A stretch of 64,000 nt of DNA. Source: DATKOF01 sp035524795. Lineage in GTDB: Bacteria > Pseudomonadota > Gammaproteobacteria > Burkholderiales > SG8-41. Location: contig DATKOF010000012.1 of assembly GCA_035524795.1 (NCBI GenBank), positions 62,001 to 126,000 of the forward strand, given 5' to 3'. Below, piece by piece: positions 7,543 to 16,280 of the stretch (its first letter is position 1; each line of letters starts with the position of its first letter). Below the pieces are notes generated by a model, which was given only the letters and a program-made list of their open reading frames with translations, was not told the DNA's origin and ran no database searches. Made by a program: the position numbers and the translations under genes.

Positions 7543-8583
7543 TTACTTGAAGTTATCCTTGTTGGCGGCCTTGCCGCGCGCTTCTTCGACCGAGACGATG
7601 TTGCGCTTGACCAGCTCCAGCAGGTTCTGGTCGAGCGTCTGCATCCCGTACGCCTGTCCGGTCTGGATCGCCGAGTACATCTGCGCAACCTTGGCTTCGC
7701 GGATCAGGTTGCGGATCGCCGGCGTGCCGATCATGATTTCGTGCGCGGCGACGCGGCCGGTGCCGTCCTTGGTCTTCAGCAGCGACTGCGAGATCACCGC
7801 GCGCAGCGATTCGGACAGCATCGCGCGCACCATTTCCTTTTCCTCGGCCGGAAACACGTCGATGATGCGGTCGATCGTCTTCGCCGCGCTCGACGTGTGC
7901 AGCGTGCCGAACACCAGGTGGCCGGTTTCGGCGGCGGTCATCGCCAGCCGGATCGTTTCGAGGTCGCGCATTTCGCCGACCAGGATGCTGTCCGGGTCTT
8001 CACGCAGCGCGCTGCGCAGCGCGTTGGAAAACGACAGCGTGTGCGGTCCGACCTCGCGCTGGTTGATCAGGCATTTCTTCGACTCGTGCACGAATTCGAT
8101 CGGGTCCTCGACGGTCAGGATGTGCCCCTGCTCGTTTTCGTTGATGTGGTTGACCATCGCCGCCAGCGTCGTCGATTTGCCGGAACCGGTCGGCCCGGTC
8201 ACCAGCACCAGACCGCGCGGGTATTCGGAAATATCCTTGAAAATCCCCGGACACTTCAGTTCTTCGAGCGACAGGATTTTGGACGGGATGGTGCGCATCA
8301 CCGCGGCGGCGCCGCGCTGCTGGACGAACGCGTTGACGCGGAAGCGCGCGAGGTTGGGGATCGCGAACGAGAAGTCGCACTCGAGATTTTCCTCATAGAA
8401 CTTGCGCTGGCCGTCGTTCATGATGTCGTAGACCATGCCGTGGACATCCTTGTGCTCCATCGCCGGCAGGTTGATGCGGCGCACGTCGCCGTGCACGCGG
8501 ATCATCGGCGGCAGGCCGGCTGACAGGTGCAGGTCGGAAGCCTTGTTCTTGACGACAAACGCAAGCAGTTCTGAGATGTCCAT
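7543..8583 (-). CDS. pilT: Type IV pilus twitching motility ATPase, PilT
   Basis: A 346-residue hexameric ATPase that powers pilus retraction. It begins MDISELLAFVVKNKASDLHLSAG, the canonical PilT N-terminus, and carries Walker A GPTGSGKST, VEDPIEFVH, Walker B ILVGEMRDLET, the His box TGHLVFGTLHTSSA and the AIRNLIRE motif required for retraction. It is first in a two-gene operon with pilU and divergent from yggS, the usual betaproteobacterial arrangement. Confidence 0.97.
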   Translation of the reverse strand: MDISELLAFVVKNKASDLHLSAGLPPMIRVHGDVRRINLPAMEHKDVHGMVYDIMNDGQRKFYEENLECDFSFAIPNLARFRVNAFVQQRGAAAVMRTIPSKILSLEELKCPGIFKDISEYPRGLVLVTGPTGSGKSTTLAAMVNHINENEQGHILTVEDPIEFVHESKKCLINQREVGPHTLSFSNALRSALREDPDSILVGEMRDLETIRLAMTAAETGHLVFGTLHTSSAAKTIDRIIDVFPAEEKEMVRAMLSESLRAVISQSLLKTKDGTGRVAAHEIMIGTPAIRNLIREAKVAQMYSAIQTGQAYGMQTLDQNLLELVKRNIVSVEEARGKAANKDNFK

Positions 8584-8652
8584 TATAATTTCCCTGTTAC
8601 TTTCCCCGATCGCGGCGGGCGGAAAAGTGCGGAGCTGCGGGATGCAGCTGCG

Positions 8653-8658
8653 ATTATA
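8653..8658 (-). promoter_or_regulatory. Candidate -10 hexamer for pilTU
   Basis: On the minus strand a perfect TATAAT lies 70 bases before the pilT start, in the 96-base gap between pilT and yggS. No good -35 hexamer is found 16-18 bases upstream, so a weak or activator-dependent promoter is inferred. Confidence 0.35.
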
Positions 8659-8679
8659 CGGGCAACCGGCCGCAAAATT

Positions 8680-9402
8680 ATGGACTCAATCGGCGCCAAC
8701 TTGCAAGCCGTCAGGGCGCGCATCGCGCGCGCGGCGGCAGCGGCCGGACGCGATGTCAGGGATGTCGCGCTGATTGCAGTCAGCAAAACTTTCAGCGCCG
8801 ATGCGATCCGCGCCGCGTACGCGGCCGGCCAACGCGCTTTCGGCGAAAATTATGTGCAGGAGGCGCTACCGAAGATCGCGGCGCTCGCCGATCTGTCCTT
8901 GGAATGGCACTTCATCGGCCCGATCCAGAGCAACAAGACGCGCGCGATTGCCGAACATTTCGACTGGGCGCACGGCATCGACCGCCTCAAAATCGCCGAA
9001 CGCCTGTCGGCGGCGCGGCCGGCCGGCCGCGCGCCGCTGCAAGTCTGCATCGAAGTCAATCTCGGCGGCGAAACCAGCAAAGGCGGCGTCGCGCCGGCCG
9101 AAGCGCCGGCGCTGGCGCGCGCTCTGCGCGACCTGCCCGGCATCCGGTTGCGCGGGTTGATGGCGATTCCGCCCGCCAGCAACGACACCGCGCAGCAGCA
9201 CCGCGACTTCGCCCGGTTGCGCCGGCTCAGGGATGAAATGGCCGCCGCCGGCGCCGGACTCGACACGCTGTCGATGGGAATGTCGAATGATTTCGAAGCA
9301 GCGATTGCCGAGGGCGCGACGCTGGTGCGGATCGGCACCGCAATCTTCGGGGAACGGCGCACAACCGAACCGTCAAGGCGCACGGACGCGGAGAAAATCT
9401 GA
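8680..9402 (+). CDS. yggS: YggS family pyridoxal phosphate homeostasis protein
   Basis: A 240-residue single-domain PLP-binding protein with the fold of the alanine racemase N-domain. The PLP lysine lies in AVSKTFSADAI; other family motifs are FGENYVQE, WHFIGPIQSNK, CIEVNLGGETSKGG, LRGLMAIPP and the phosphate-binding end LSMGMSNDFEAAI...VRIGTAIFG. YggS (PLPBP) buffers PLP and affects amino acid metabolism; no enzymatic activity is established. It leads a cluster with proC and yggT, an arrangement known in many proteobacteria. Confidence 0.95.
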   Translation: MDSIGANLQAVRARIARAAAAAGRDVRDVALIAVSKTFSADAIRAAYAAGQRAFGENYVQEALPKIAALADLSLEWHFIGPIQSNKTRAIAEHFDWAHGIDRLKIAERLSAARPAGRAPLQVCIEVNLGGETSKGGVAPAEAPALARALRDLPGIRLRGLMAIPPASNDTAQQHRDFARLRRLRDEMAAAGAGLDTLSMGMSNDFEAAIAEGATLVRIGTAIFGERRTTEPSRRTDAEKI

Positions 9403-9415
9403 AAGCAAAGCAATT

Positions 9416-9444
9416 AACCGCAGATGAACGCAGATAAACACGGA
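9416..9444. repeat. Dispersed repeat family A, copy 1
   Basis: The motif AACCGCAGATGAACGCAGAT followed by AAACACGGA lies between yggS and proC. It matches the two copies near 33676-33776. It is internally repetitive (GCAGATGAAC, GCAGATAAAC). Confidence 0.65.
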
Positions 9445-9495
9445 AAAACCGGAAGTTCTCCGCGTTCCGGTGTCTCCCCAGTTAAACTATCCACT

Positions 9496-10326
9496 ATGAA
9501 TATAACCTTTATCGGCGGCGGCAACATGGCGCAGGCCATGATCAACGGCTTGCTGGCCAAGGGGCAGCGAGCGGAGGACATTCAGGTGGTCGAAATCAAT
9601 GCCGCGACCCGCCGCCGCCTTGATGAAAAATTCGGCGTTGTTGTTTTCGAGAAGATTGCCCCGGAGGCAATCGAGCATTCGCAAATTATCGTGCTGGCCG
9701 TCAAGCCGCAACAAATCTTCGACGTCGCCCGGCAGCTCAGGTCATGGGTGGACGGAAAAATTGTTTTATCCATTGCAGCTGGTATCCGACTCACGGATGT
9801 GGCAAAGCAGTTGGGAATGAAGTGCACCTTAGTACGTGCTATGCCGAATCTTCCGGCGTTAATCGGCAACGGAATTACCGGACTCACCTACTACAGCTTT
9901 CCACCAAAAAGTGTGTTGAGTCAGGAGAAAATTAGAACGATCGAGAGTATTACTAACGCGGTCGGCGTATCGGTCTGGGTCAAAGACGAAAATGAAATGA
10001 ACGCGGTGACCGCGGTCTCGGGCAGCGGGCCCGCCTATGTCTTCCTGTTCATGGAAGCGCTGGAACAGGCGGCGGCCGAACTGAAGCTGCCGAAAAATAT
10101 CGCGCATGAACTGGTGCTGCAGACTTTTATCGGCGCCTCCAGACTCGCGGCGCAAAGCGCCGATCCGCTCGCCGCGCTGCGCGAGCGCGTGACTTCGAAA
10201 GGCGGCACCACCGAAGCCGCGCTCGCCAGCATGGCGCGCGATCAGGTCAGGGAAGCGATCGTCCGCGCGGTCAAGGCCGCCTGCGAACGGGCGCGCCAGC
10301 TCGGCGCAGAACTCGGCAAACAATGA
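9496..10326 (+). CDS. proC: Pyrroline-5-carboxylate reductase
   Basis: A 276-residue cytoplasmic enzyme that reduces pyrroline-5-carboxylate to proline with NAD(P)H. The N-terminal Rossmann motif FIGGGNMAQAMINGLL follows ATG 9496 directly; 24 further in-frame codons upstream lie in repeat sequence and were left out. The C-terminal dimer domain shows the signature ending in VSGSGPAYVF, then the RVTSKGGTTEAAL region. Roughly 9757-9957 uses A/T-ending codons, unlike its flanks. It is followed by yggT after one base. Confidence 0.93.
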   Translation: MNITFIGGGNMAQAMINGLLAKGQRAEDIQVVEINAATRRRLDEKFGVVVFEKIAPEAIEHSQIIVLAVKPQQIFDVARQLRSWVDGKIVLSIAAGIRLTDVAKQLGMKCTLVRAMPNLPALIGNGITGLTYYSFPPKSVLSQEKIRTIESITNAVGVSVWVKDENEMNAVTAVSGSGPAYVFLFMEALEQAAAELKLPKNIAHELVLQTFIGASRLAAQSADPLAALRERVTSKGGTTEAALASMARDQVREAIVRAVKAACERARQLGAELGKQ

Positions 10327-10327
10327 A

Positions 10328-10897
10328 ATGCTGACCCAGGCCGCGGTGTTCTTGGTCTCGACGCTCGGCGAGCTGTTCGCGCTCGCGCTGCTGCTGCGTT
10401 TCCTGCTGCAATGGCTGCGCGTCGGCGCGCGCGGTCCGCTGGCGCAGTTCCTGGCCGCGCTCACCGACTGGATCGTGCGGCCGGCGCGGCGCATCGTGCC
10501 GGGCTGGTGGGGGCTCGATCTGGCGACGCTGCTGCTGGCGTGGCTGACCGAGCTGCTGCAATTATGGCTGGTGCTGGAACTCGGCGGCCACCGCCTCGAC
10601 TCGGCGGGCGCCGCGGCGCTGGCGGCGCTCGCGCTGGTGCAGCTGGCGCGGCTCGCGATCTACATGGCGATGGCCGCGCTGGTGGTGCAGGCGGTGCTGA
10701 GCTGGATCAATCCGTACAGTCCGCTGGCGCCGCTGCTCGACGGCGTGACGCGCCCGCTGCTGCGCCCGTTCCGGCGGCTGATCCCGCTGGTGGCGAACGT
10801 CGATCTGTCGCCGCTGTTCGCGCTGATCGCGTGCCAGTTGCTGTTGATGCTGCCGGTGGCGTGGCTCGAGTTGTCGCTCGGCCGCTTCCTGCGCTAG
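10328..10897 (+). CDS. yggT: YggT family membrane protein
   Basis: A 189-residue inner-membrane protein with two YggT repeats. Each has a helix, a proline/arginine stretch (LTDWIVRPARRIVPG and VTRPLLRPFRRLIPL) and another helix; SWINPYSPLAP is also characteristic. Family members are implicated in osmotic tolerance, K+ uptake complementation and, in relatives, cytochrome or photosystem assembly; the exact role is open. The ATG comes one base after the proC stop, so translation is probably coupled. Confidence 0.9.
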   Translation: MLTQAAVFLVSTLGELFALALLLRFLLQWLRVGARGPLAQFLAALTDWIVRPARRIVPGWWGLDLATLLLAWLTELLQLWLVLELGGHRLDSAGAAALAALALVQLARLAIYMAMAALVVQAVLSWINPYSPLAPLLDGVTRPLLRPFRRLIPLVANVDLSPLFALIACQLLLMLPVAWLELSLGRFLR

Positions 10898-10903
10898 CCG
10901 CCG

Positions 10904-11197
10904 GTGTACCGGTTCGACGCGCAACGCCAGCGGCTGACGCTGACCGTCCACGTGCAGCCCAACGCCAAAACGTCGGCGCTGGCCGGGCGTCACGGCGATG
11001 CGCTCAAAATCCGGCTCGCCGCGCCAGCCGTGGAAGGCCGGGCAAACGCAGCGCTGATTGACTTTTTACATCAGTGGTTTAATCTGCCGGCAGCAAACAT
11101 AACGATAAAACACGGCGCGCGCGGACGGCGCAAGACGGTCGAGATCGTCAATCCCGATCCCCGCACAATAACCCTTTTGGAAAACACGGCATTCTGA
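10904..11197 (+). CDS. yggU: YggU/DUF167 family protein
   Basis: A 97-residue small cytoplasmic protein of the DUF167 family. The pattern VHVQPNAKTSALAGRHGDALKIRLAAPAVEGRAN is diagnostic. Function is unknown. It starts at GTG, six bases after yggT. Its TGA overlaps the ATG of the dynamin-like gene (TGATG), which places that gene in the same operon. Confidence 0.9.
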   Translation: MYRFDAQRQRLTLTVHVQPNAKTSALAGRHGDALKIRLAAPAVEGRANAALIDFLHQWFNLPAANITIKHGARGRRKTVEIVNPDPRTITLLENTAF

Positions 11198-13062
11198 TGG
11201 CGGCGAGCCAACTCGAACAGCGCATCGCGCAGTTCACGCAATGGCGCGAGCAGCTGGTCGCAAACATCGATGAGTTCCAGTCGTGGCAGGACCGCTACGG
11301 CCAGGCCGACATCGAACAGACGCTGCGCATCTACGACCTGATCCAGGGGCTGCGCAACGCGCGCGTCCGGCTTGCCTTTCTCGGCGAGTCCGCCGAATAC
11401 AAGATCGGCCTGATCAACGCGCTGCTGTTCCCCGATGTGCCGGGCGGGCTGCTGCCGGCGGCGCTCGGCGTCGACACCGTCTGCGCGATCGAAATCTTCT
11501 GCGATCCGAACGAGGCGCCGTGCGTGCGCATGCTGCCGATCGAAACGCGCAAGCGCGCGGAAACCATCGCCGCGCTGCGCCGTACCACCATCGAGTGGGT
11601 GACGACGCGCCTCGACCCGGAATCGCCGACCGCAATCGCCGCCGCGCTCACCGCGCTTGCCGAAACGCGGGAAGTCAGCGCCGACGAGGCGCGCGCGCTC
11701 AACCTGCCGCTGGAAGGCGCGGTGTTGCGCGTCCCGGCATGGCGCTACGCGCTGATCAACCTGCCGCACCCGACGCTGAAAAGCGGCCTTGTCGCCTACT
11801 ACACGCCGAGCCCGCGGCTGTTCGCCGCCGAGCCCGAGGTCGCGATACGAATGACGGCGAGCGCGCAGGGACTGCTGATGGTGACCGGCGGTGAACTGAC
11901 GCCGGCGGCGCAGGCGATATGGAAACAGTACGCGCATGCTTCGCGCGCGCGCAAGCTCGTCGTGATCGACGCCGGCGTCGATCACGCCGCCGCTGAGCGC
12001 ATTGCGCTCGCGCTGGAAGCGCAGCCGGAGCAATTGTTCCCGGTTCCGCTGCAGGCGGCGATTCAGGCGCGCCTCGAACAGCGCGCGGATGATCCGGCGG
12101 CGGACAATCTGCGCGCGATCGAAAAACTGTGTGCGGAACAACTGGTGCCGGAACGGCAGGCGCTGCTGATGTCGTCGGTCGCCAAGGAAATCGGGCCGCT
12201 GGTGCAGTCGGCGCGCCAGGCGGTCGCCGCGCGCTTCATAGCGACCGTCAAGGAAATGCAGGATCTGAACGCGGCGTCGGGCAAGAACCAGAGCGCCGCG
12301 CAGGATTTGCTGACGCGCCTCGAAGCCGAGCGCAAGACCTATCAGCAAAGCGTGGCCTCGTTCAACGTGACCTACGCCAACCTGATGGCGCGCGGTCAGG
12401 AACTGCTGGCGACGCTGCACGACGACCGCATCGCCGAATTTCTGAGCCACGACCGCGAATTCATCGAGGGCGCGTGGACCACGCCCGGCATGTGGAAAAG
12501 CATGCAGGGACTGTTCGCCCACTTCACCGAACAGGTCCAGAAAATCCTGAATTACGCGACAACGCTGCGCGACACCGTCAACGGCATCTATCAGAGCTTC
12601 CATGAAAATTTCGGGCTGGCCAAGGTCGATGCGCCGCCGCTCAACCTCGACAAGCATCTCGAGGGGATGCAGACGCTCGAAGCCAACACGAGCGAGTTCT
12701 GCCACGATCCGATCAACATCGCGACCTACAAGGACTTTCTGGTCAAGAAGTTCTACGACGGCCTGGTCGAAGAGGCGCGCCAGCAGTTCGAGTTCACGCG
12801 CATCGACGCCGACCGCTGGCTGCGCGGCGCGCTCGGCCCGCTCAACGCCCAGATCATGGAGCGGCAGAGCCTGATGCTGAAGCGCGTCGAAAATCTGCGC
12901 GCGCTGAAGGACAACCTGTCGTCGGTCAAGGAGCGCCTGCGTCAGCTCGACCAGCAGCGCATCTCGATCAAGAAGCAGGGCGATCTGCTCGACCAGCTGC
13001 GTACCAGCCTGGCGCTGGTGCCCGCCGCCAAGGCCGGCGGCGAGACCAGGGCGTCCGCCTGA
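11197..13062 (+). CDS. Dynamin-like protein with degenerate GTPase motifs
   Basis: A 621-residue protein with the layout of a bacterial dynamin: an N-terminal G-domain-like part (about 55-280), then long helical segments. The G1 position reads GESAEYKI (63-70) instead of GxxxxGK[ST]: lysine is kept, but glycine and Ser/Thr are lost. The G3 position reads LINLPHPT rather than DxPG, and the G4 region (KLVVIDAGVD) lacks N/TKxD. LLPAALGVDT still resembles the dynamin switch I region. It probably cannot hydrolyse GTP normally. Residues 310-600 are alpha-helical with a coiled-coil end (about 565-605). Last gene of the yggS operon. Membrane association is inferred only. Confidence 0.7.
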   Translation: MAASQLEQRIAQFTQWREQLVANIDEFQSWQDRYGQADIEQTLRIYDLIQGLRNARVRLAFLGESAEYKIGLINALLFPDVPGGLLPAALGVDTVCAIEIFCDPNEAPCVRMLPIETRKRAETIAALRRTTIEWVTTRLDPESPTAIAAALTALAETREVSADEARALNLPLEGAVLRVPAWRYALINLPHPTLKSGLVAYYTPSPRLFAAEPEVAIRMTASAQGLLMVTGGELTPAAQAIWKQYAHASRARKLVVIDAGVDHAAAERIALALEAQPEQLFPVPLQAAIQARLEQRADDPAADNLRAIEKLCAEQLVPERQALLMSSVAKEIGPLVQSARQAVAARFIATVKEMQDLNAASGKNQSAAQDLLTRLEAERKTYQQSVASFNVTYANLMARGQELLATLHDDRIAEFLSHDREFIEGAWTTPGMWKSMQGLFAHFTEQVQKILNYATTLRDTVNGIYQSFHENFGLAKVDAPPLNLDKHLEGMQTLEANTSEFCHDPINIATYKDFLVKKFYDGLVEEARQQFEFTRIDADRWLRGALGPLNAQIMERQSLMLKRVENLRALKDNLSSVKERLRQLDQQRISIKKQGDLLDQLRTSLALVPAAKAGGETRASA

Positions 13063-13093
13063 CCGGCGGCGGCTTTCTGGCCCCGGAAACCGG

Positions 13094-14569
13094 TCACAAC
13101 GCGGCTTCAACCCGCCTGCACAGCGTCTGCAGGATCTGGATGCGCGCCGCATGCTTGTCGTCGGCCGGCACCAGAACCCACGGCGCAAGCTCGCTGCTGG
13201 TGCGCTCGATCATGTCGCACACCCCCCGCTCGTAGGCGCTCCAGTTCTTGCGATTGCGCCAGTCCTCGGCGGTGATCTTGAATTTCTTGAACGGCGTTTT
13301 TTCGCGTTCCCGGAAACGCCGCAGTTGCTCCCGCTTGGTGACCGTCAGCCAGAATTTGACCACGATGCCGCCCGCTTCCGCGAGCTGTTCCTCGAAGTCG
13401 TTGATCTCGCGATAGGCGCGCATCCAGTCGTCCTCGGAACAGAATTTCTCGACGCGTTCGACCAGCACCCGTCCGTACCACGAACGGTCGAATATCGTGA
13501 CCCGGCCGGTGCGCGGCAGGTGCCGCCAGAAACGCCACAGGTACGGCTGCGCGCGTTCTTCCTCGGTCGGCGCGGCGACCGGCACCACCCGGTAATGACG
13601 CGCGTCCAGCGCACCGGTGACGCGCCGGATGCCGCCGCCCTTGCCCGCCGCATCGACTCCCTCGAATACGATGATCAGGGATTTCCGCCTGAATTTTTTA
13701 TCGCGCGTCAGCAGATTGAGTTCGCCCTGATATTTTTCGAGCTTGCGGTTGTAGGCCTTGCGCTCGAGTTTCTTTCCATAGTCGAGGCTGGACAATACGC
13801 TGCGGCCGTCAAGCGCCGGTTCGGGCAGCGCCGCCGGCCGGCTTACTGCAGGCCGGTCACCGGCCAGGCGCTTTTTGAGCGCATCCAGTATCACGCGCCC
13901 CACCGTCAGATAGCGGTAGTTCGGATCCATGCCTTCCACCACGGTCCACGGCGCATAGCCGGTGCTGGTTTCGCGCAGCGCGGTTTCCGAAACCCGGCGG
14001 AACTCGTCGTAGAGTTTGAAGCGTTCCCAGTCGGTGTCGGTCACCCGCCAGCGCAGCTTGGGATCGGCTTCCAGCGCCTTCAGCCGTTTCTTCTGCTGCT
14101 TTTTGGACAGGTGAAACCAGAACTTGAGGATCAACGCGCCTTCATCGACCAGCATGCGTTCGAAGTCCACGATCCTGTCCATCGCCAGTTCGAGCGCGGC
14201 GTCATCGGTTCTGCCTGCGACGCGATTGACGATGGGATCGGTATGCCACGCTCCGAACAGGATGCCAATGCGCCCCCTGGGCGGCAATGCGCGCCAGTAG
14301 CGCCACATCCGCGGGCGTTCACGCTCCTCGTCCGACATTTCGCCGAATGCGTAGGTGGCGATATAGCGCGGATCCATCCATTCGTTGAGGATATTGACGG
14401 TTTCGCCCTTGCCCGCGCCATCGACGCCGCCGATGATGATGACGACCGGAAAACTGCCGTCGGCGAGCAGATCGTACTGGGCCTTGAGCAGCGCGGCGCG
14501 CAGCCTGGGCAGCGCGCGATCGTATTCGTCCTTGGAGATGCTGTGGCCCAATTCGGCGGATTCAAACAT
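13094..14569 (-). CDS. pap: Polyphosphate:AMP phosphotransferase (two-domain PPK2)
   Basis: A 491-residue protein with two fused PPK2 domains. Class II PPK2 enzymes phosphorylate AMP to ADP with polyphosphate. The C-terminal domain has an intact Walker A EGVDAAGKG (about 303-311) and lid/Walker B DRSWYGRVLVERV. The N-terminal domain keeps GGVDGAGKG (47-55), but the DRSWY position reads FGAWHTD, as expected for the non-catalytic half of characterised two-domain PPK2s. ATG 14569 is preferred to the upstream in-frame start at 14620, because homology begins there and GAGGG precedes it. Convergent with the dynamin-like gene. Confidence 0.9.
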   Translation of the reverse strand: MFESAELGHSISKDEYDRALPRLRAALLKAQYDLLADGSFPVVIIIGGVDGAGKGETVNILNEWMDPRYIATYAFGEMSDEERERPRMWRYWRALPPRGRIGILFGAWHTDPIVNRVAGRTDDAALELAMDRIVDFERMLVDEGALILKFWFHLSKKQQKKRLKALEADPKLRWRVTDTDWERFKLYDEFRRVSETALRETSTGYAPWTVVEGMDPNYRYLTVGRVILDALKKRLAGDRPAVSRPAALPEPALDGRSVLSSLDYGKKLERKAYNRKLEKYQGELNLLTRDKKFRRKSLIIVFEGVDAAGKGGGIRRVTGALDARHYRVVPVAAPTEEERAQPYLWRFWRHLPRTGRVTIFDRSWYGRVLVERVEKFCSEDDWMRAYREINDFEEQLAEAGGIVVKFWLTVTKREQLRRFREREKTPFKKFKITAEDWRNRKNWSAYERGVCDMIERTSSELAPWVLVPADDKHAARIQILQTLCRRVEAAL

Positions 14570-14730
14570 GAGCAGCGTTTCCCTCGTAATGTTTGCGAAA
14601 ATCAATACCGAGCATTTCAATCATCCGCAGTCGCCGGAGAACCTGCAACCCCTACCCTCTTGACATTTGATATTCGTCAAGCCCAAATGCACCCTGCTGA
14701 GTAAAGATATTAAAAAGGGGTTTCCGGAAA

Positions 14731-16272
14731 ATGGACGAGCCAGGATTTCAGCACGCGCTGTGGGACAGACTCTGGCCAGCGGAAATGTCATATCTGTTCC
14801 TGATGGTGGCCGCACTCTCGCTGCTGCTGTTCCATTTCCGGCGCGATGACCGGCACGTTTTGCTGAACACGCTGGGTTTCTGCGGCCTCGGTCTTTTCGG
14901 ATTCTGGTCCAGCGCCATGATTTCCGCTCTCGGCATGTCGGCGGCATCAGCCGTCATGCGCGAGGCATCCATCATCGTCGCGGGCGTCGCCATCATACGA
15001 CTGTGGGGCATGTTTGTCTTCCGCGTCGTGCTGCGTGCCGTCCGGCTGAAACCGCCGCGCATCCTCGAGGACATTGTGGTGATGCTCGGCTACACGGCGT
15101 GGGGGCTGGTGCGTCTGCGCTATGCCGGTCTCGATCTGTCCCAGATCGTGACCACCTCTGCGTTGATCACCGCCGTAGTCGCATTTTCGATGCAGGATAC
15201 GCTGGGCAATATTCTGGGCGGCATCGCGCTTCATCTCGACGCATCGCTCAAGGTCGGCGACTGGGTGCGGATCGACGATGTGGACGGGCGTGTGGTCGAC
15301 ATCCGCTGGCGTTCGACCTCGATTGAAACCCGCAACTGGGACACGGTGGTGATCCCCAACAGCGCGCTGGTCCGCAACCGTTTTCTCGTGCACGGCCAGC
15401 GCATCGGCCGGCCATTGCAATGGCGGCGCTGGGTCTGGTTCAACGTCGATTACAGCGCGGCGTCCTCGCACGTGATCGACGTCGTCGAAAATGCGCTGCG
15501 CGCGGCGCAGATTCCTCACGTTGCCGCTGATCCGTCTCCGCAATGCCTGCTGATGGATTTCGAACACGGCAACGGCCGTTATGCGGTGCGCTACTGGCTC
15601 ACCGATCTGGCGCGGGACGATTCGACCGATTCCGAGGTGCGCGTGCACGTGCTTGCCGCGCTGCAGCGCGCGGGGATGCGAATCGCCGTGCCTGAATACA
15701 GCATCCATACGGTCAAACAGGACGAGAAGCATTTGCAGGTTGTCAGGTCGCGCGATATCGCACGACGCCTCGAAGCCCTGAAGCAGGTCGACCTGTTTTC
15801 CGAGCTCGATGAGGAAGAACTGCATACGGTCAGCGAACGGCTGGTGTTCACGCCGTTCGCGCGCGGCGACGTGATGACGCGGCAGGGTGCAATCGCGCAT
15901 TGGCTCTACATCCTGATCTCGGGCGAGGCCGATGTCGTGGTCGAGCGCCCCAACGGCGACCGCGAACCTGTCGCCGTGCTGGGCCCGGGCAAATGCTTCG
16001 GCGAGATGGGCCTGCTTACTGGCGAACCGCGGCACGCGACGGTGATCGCCAGGAGCAACGCGGAATGCTACCGCCTGGACAAGGCGTCGCTTGAAGACGT
16101 GCTTCACTCGCGGCCGGCTCTCGCCGAGCATTTCTCGCGGCTGCTCGCCGCGCGCCAGGCCGATCTCGATCAGCATCTCGCGCGCGCCGATGCCGCCGCC
16201 CGGCGGCCGCAGCGCAGCCATTCGGAAATGCTCGCCAGCATCCGCAGATTCTTCGGGCTCGACCACGCCTGA
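14731..16272 (+). CDS. MscS family mechanosensitive channel with C-terminal cyclic nucleotide-binding domain
   Basis: A 513-residue inner-membrane protein. Residues about 15-175 hold four or five helices; the MscS pore helix and beta domain follow (FSMQDTLGNILGGIALHLD, VGDWVRIDDVDGRVVDIRWRSTSIET, VIPNS). Residues about 355-470 form a CAP/CNB domain whose phosphate-binding cassette FGEMGLLTGEPRHATV is intact. This suggests a channel gated or modulated by a cyclic nucleotide, as described for bCNG channels of the MscS superfamily. AAAAAGGGG at 14712-14720 is the likely ribosome binding site. Confidence 0.92.
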   Translation: MDEPGFQHALWDRLWPAEMSYLFLMVAALSLLLFHFRRDDRHVLLNTLGFCGLGLFGFWSSAMISALGMSAASAVMREASIIVAGVAIIRLWGMFVFRVVLRAVRLKPPRILEDIVVMLGYTAWGLVRLRYAGLDLSQIVTTSALITAVVAFSMQDTLGNILGGIALHLDASLKVGDWVRIDDVDGRVVDIRWRSTSIETRNWDTVVIPNSALVRNRFLVHGQRIGRPLQWRRWVWFNVDYSAASSHVIDVVENALRAAQIPHVAADPSPQCLLMDFEHGNGRYAVRYWLTDLARDDSTDSEVRVHVLAALQRAGMRIAVPEYSIHTVKQDEKHLQVVRSRDIARRLEALKQVDLFSELDEEELHTVSERLVFTPFARGDVMTRQGAIAHWLYILISGEADVVVERPNGDREPVAVLGPGKCFGEMGLLTGEPRHATVIARSNAECYRLDKASLEDVLHSRPALAEHFSRLLAARQADLDQHLARADAAARRPQRSHSEMLASIRRFFGLDHA

Positions 16273-16280
16273 CGCAGCGC

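Noticed and set aside
6376..8523. A 715-codon open frame opposite pilU and pilT
   Set aside because: Antisense shadow of two strongly conserved ATPase genes; the protein shows no domain and mirrors their repeated motifs.
11071..13188. A 705-codon minus-strand frame opposite the dynamin-like gene
   Set aside because: The sense frame has operon linkage and family-like motifs; the antisense frame is Arg-rich shadow sequence.
14658..14680. TTGACA with an inverted CTTGAC/GTCAAG upstream of the MscS-CNB gene
   Set aside because: The -35-like hexamer has no acceptable -10 at 16-18 bases, and the inverted repeat is only 6 bp; too weak to annotate.
13151..14704. A 517-codon plus-strand frame opposite the PPK2 gene
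   Set aside because: Shadow frame of a clear two-domain PPK2 gene; no domain visible.
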